From Phycisphaerales bacterium (GTDB lineage Bacteria; Planctomycetota; Phycisphaerae; Tepidisphaerales; Tepidisphaeraceae): a stretch of 14,759 nucleotides of DNA. Where the stretch lies: contig JAQGHP010000518.1 in NCBI GenBank assembly GCA_028288775.1, positions 1 through 14,759 on the forward strand. The letters run 5' to 3'. The notes under the pieces are model-generated. The model saw nothing but the letters and a program-made list of their open reading frames with translations. It ran no database searches and was not told the DNA's origin. Of this stretch, positions 13,430 to 14,759 are shown piece after piece. The position numbers and the translations under genes were made by a program. Within the stretch, counting starts at the first letter, position 1. Each line of letters opens with the position of its first letter.

Positions 13430-14035
13430 ATGCGATCGAAATTGATTAGCCGCTTAGCTCCCTTCCTGCTGCTCACGCTTTTGGCCGTCCCGGCCATGGC
13501 CGAAGAAACCCACGGCGCACCCGCCGAGGCGCAGCGCAGCCTCCTCGACCTGGACATGCAGTCCGCCATCTGGGTGCTGGTTATCTTCATCGTCCTCGCC
13601 TGGATCCTGTATCAGAAGGCGTGGAAGAACGTGCTGAAGGGCCTCAAGGCCCGCGAAGAGCGCATCCGCAACGACATCGCCCAGGCCGAGCAGGCCCGCC
13701 TGAAGGCCGAGGCCACGCTCAAGGACTTCAACTCCCAGCTCGCCACCGCCGCCGCCAAGGCGCAGGAGATCATCGCCAAGGCGACGATCGACGCCCAGGC
13801 CGTCGGCGACCGCATCCGCGTGCAGGCGCAGAAGGAAGCCGAGGAAGCCAAGGAGCGCGCCACCCGCGAAATCGACGAAGCCCGCGACCAGGCCCTCCGC
13901 GACATCTACGAGCAGGCCGCCACCCTCGCGACCAGCATCGCCGAGAAAATCCTCCGTCGCAGCCTGAATCCGGACGACCAGCGCGACTTGGTTGCGCAGA
14001 GTCTGGAGCAGGTGCAGAAGGTGAATCGGGGATAA
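13430..14035 (+). CDS. atpF: ATP synthase subunit b, with N-terminal signal-like sequence
   Basis: This is the peripheral stalk subunit b, which links the F0 sector to the F1 head. The 201-residue protein has a hydrophobic helix at about 45-63 (SAIWVLVIFIVLAWILYQKAW). A long charged, Ala/Glu/Lys/Arg-rich helical region follows, with coiled-coil character, at about 65-180. Before the anchor, residues 1-24 look like a cleavable signal peptide: basic start, LLLTLLAV core and an AMA|EE cleavage-type site. E. coli subunit b (156 residues) lacks this. I chose the ATG at 13430 over the TTG at 13415; GAGG lies about ten bases upstream. The gap to atpH is 97 bp and is almost filled by a hairpin-forming heptamer array. 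Confidence 0.92.
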   Translation: MRSKLISRLAPFLLLTLLAVPAMAEETHGAPAEAQRSLLDLDMQSAIWVLVIFIVLAWILYQKAWKNVLKGLKAREERIRNDIAQAEQARLKAEATLKDFNSQLATAAAKAQEIIAKATIDAQAVGDRIRVQAQKEAEEAKERATREIDEARDQALRDIYEQAATLATSIAEKILRRSLNPDDQRDLVAQSLEQVQKVNRG

Positions 14036-14043
14036 GGAAGAAA

Positions 14044-14123
14044 GTTGCTGGTTTCTGGTTGCTAGTTGCTGGTGAAGACCGGCTGCTGCATTTACCAGCA
14101 ACCAGTAACCAGCAACCAGCAAC
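14044..14123. repeat. Inverted pair of tandem heptamer arrays between atpF and atpH
   Basis: The left array, 14044-14073, is GTTGCTG, GTTTCTG, GTTGCTA and GTTGCTG, then GT. The right array, 14094-14123, is ACCAGCA, ACCAGTA, ACCAGCA and ACCAGCA, then AC. The arms are inverted copies matching at 27 of 30 positions around a 20-base loop. The right arm ends just before the AGGA ribosome-binding site of atpH, so a folded stem would sit directly upstream of that start. Confidence 0.9.
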
Positions 14124-14132
14124 AGGAAAAGA

Positions 14133-14711
14133 ATGGCACGAACGAAACACAATTCCCCCCTCGCCCTGACCTACGCCCGGTCATTGCTGGAGCTGGCAAA
14201 CGAGCAGAAACAGGCGGAGGAGACGGGGCAGGAACTTGCCGGGCTCGGCGAGATCCTCGCGGCCAACCCGGTGTTCCGCGATTACCTGGCCGACCCGGCG
14301 GTGGGAAAAACCGAGCGCAAGGCGGTCATTGAGAAAACGTTTCGCGGCCGCGTCTCGCCGCTGGTCTATAATTTTCTGGGCGTCATGAATGGCCACGGCC
14401 GCCTGGGCGTTCTGGGGCAAGTCGCCTCGGCGTTCCGCGACCTCCTCGACGCACAATTGGGCAACATCGAAGTGGGCGTCACGTCCGCGTTGAAGCTCAG
14501 CCCCGATCAACTCGAACAAGTCCGCCAGCGCGTCAGCAGCGCCCTGGGCAAGAACGCCATCATCCGCGAATTGGTGGACGATTCGATCATCGGCGGGCTG
14601 ATGGTCCAGGTCGAAGACCGCCTGATCGACGCCAGCGTCCGCAACCAGTTGCAGGCAATGAAACGCCGGCTCCTCGCCGGCTCGCGCCGCGCCAGCCACG
14701 CGACCGCGTAG
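14133..14711 (+). CDS. atpH: ATP synthase subunit delta
   Basis: This 192-residue delta (OSCP-type) subunit joins the peripheral stalk to the top of the F1 head. The N-terminal helical domain begins with ALTYARSLLELA at about 11-22, the usual signature. The C-terminal domain contains the beta-strand block GNIEVGVTSALKL and the conserved DDSIIGGLMVQVEDRLIDASVRNQL region at about 149-173. The length is close to the family norm (about 180), with a short basic tail. AGGA lies five bases before the ATG at 14133, immediately after the heptamer array. atpA would be expected next, beyond the window. Confidence 0.92.
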   Translation: MARTKHNSPLALTYARSLLELANEQKQAEETGQELAGLGEILAANPVFRDYLADPAVGKTERKAVIEKTFRGRVSPLVYNFLGVMNGHGRLGVLGQVASAFRDLLDAQLGNIEVGVTSALKLSPDQLEQVRQRVSSALGKNAIIRELVDDSIIGGLMVQVEDRLIDASVRNQLQAMKRRLLAGSRRASHATA

Positions 14712-14715
14712 GCAT

Positions 14716-14756
14716 GTGGCACAGCCGCCCCCGGCTGTGTTCCGCCGCAGGCGGAA
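14716..14756. repeat. Two short REP-like hairpins after atpH
   Basis: The first is GTGG (14716-14719) followed by CACAGCCG, CCCC and CGGCTGTG (14720-14739), a perfect 8 bp stem with a four-base loop. The second is TTCCGCC, GCA and GGCGGAA (14740-14756), a perfect 7 bp stem with a three-base loop. A GTGG tetranucleotide next to a palindrome resembles REP architecture. Neither has a T tail, so a terminator is less likely, and an operon break here would be unexpected before atpA. Confidence 0.6.
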
Positions 14757-14759
14757 GAA

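Overview
The window is GC-rich and looks like chromosomal DNA of a planctomycete, probably of the Phycisphaerae or a nearby lineage. The phylum call is an inference from four things: the atp operon with an atpZ-type gene and an enlarged subunit a, the style of the CvpA-like and family-39 glycosyltransferase membrane proteins, the STAS protein, and weak Shine-Dalgarno use at several genes. No rRNA or tRNA gene, CRISPR array, transposase or phage gene was seen.

Layout. (1) 1-223: no gene recognised. (2) 224-2949, minus strand: an HrpB-type DExH helicase broken into two reading frames at a four-copy octanucleotide tandem repeat. (3) 3090-4268, plus strand: a small STAS-domain protein, then a membrane-anchored protein with a PDZ-like region. 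(4) 4303-4377: a long hairpin between converging genes. (5) 4405-11067, minus strand: four co-directional envelope genes. In transcription order they are a family-39-type membrane glycosyltransferase, a three-helix membrane protein, a membrane-anchored GspE/PilB-like protein that has lost its ATPase motifs, and a CvpA-type membrane protein with a large extra domain. A REP doublet nested in other repeats lies between the second and third genes. (6) 11216-14711, plus strand: the first part of an F-type ATP synthase operon in the order atpZ, atpI-like, atpB, atpE, atpF, atpH. The window ends just after atpH, in two short hairpins.

How the genes relate. The atp genes encode the membrane sector (a, c, b), the delta stalk subunit and two assembly-type membrane proteins. 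A candidate sigma-70 promoter lies in the divergent gap with the glycosyltransferase. The minus-strand cluster is made entirely of membrane or membrane-anchored proteins. A degenerate secretion-ATPase homologue placed 49 bp upstream of a CvpA-like protein suggests a shared envelope role, but the function is unknown.

The most unusual features are the inactive-looking GspE homologue, the hrpB frame set by an octamer repeat, and a recurring pattern of short tandem micro-arrays. These have 7-8 bp units, about 3-4 copies, and are often arranged as inverted pairs. The unit sequence differs at each site, and the arrays occur both inside and between genes.
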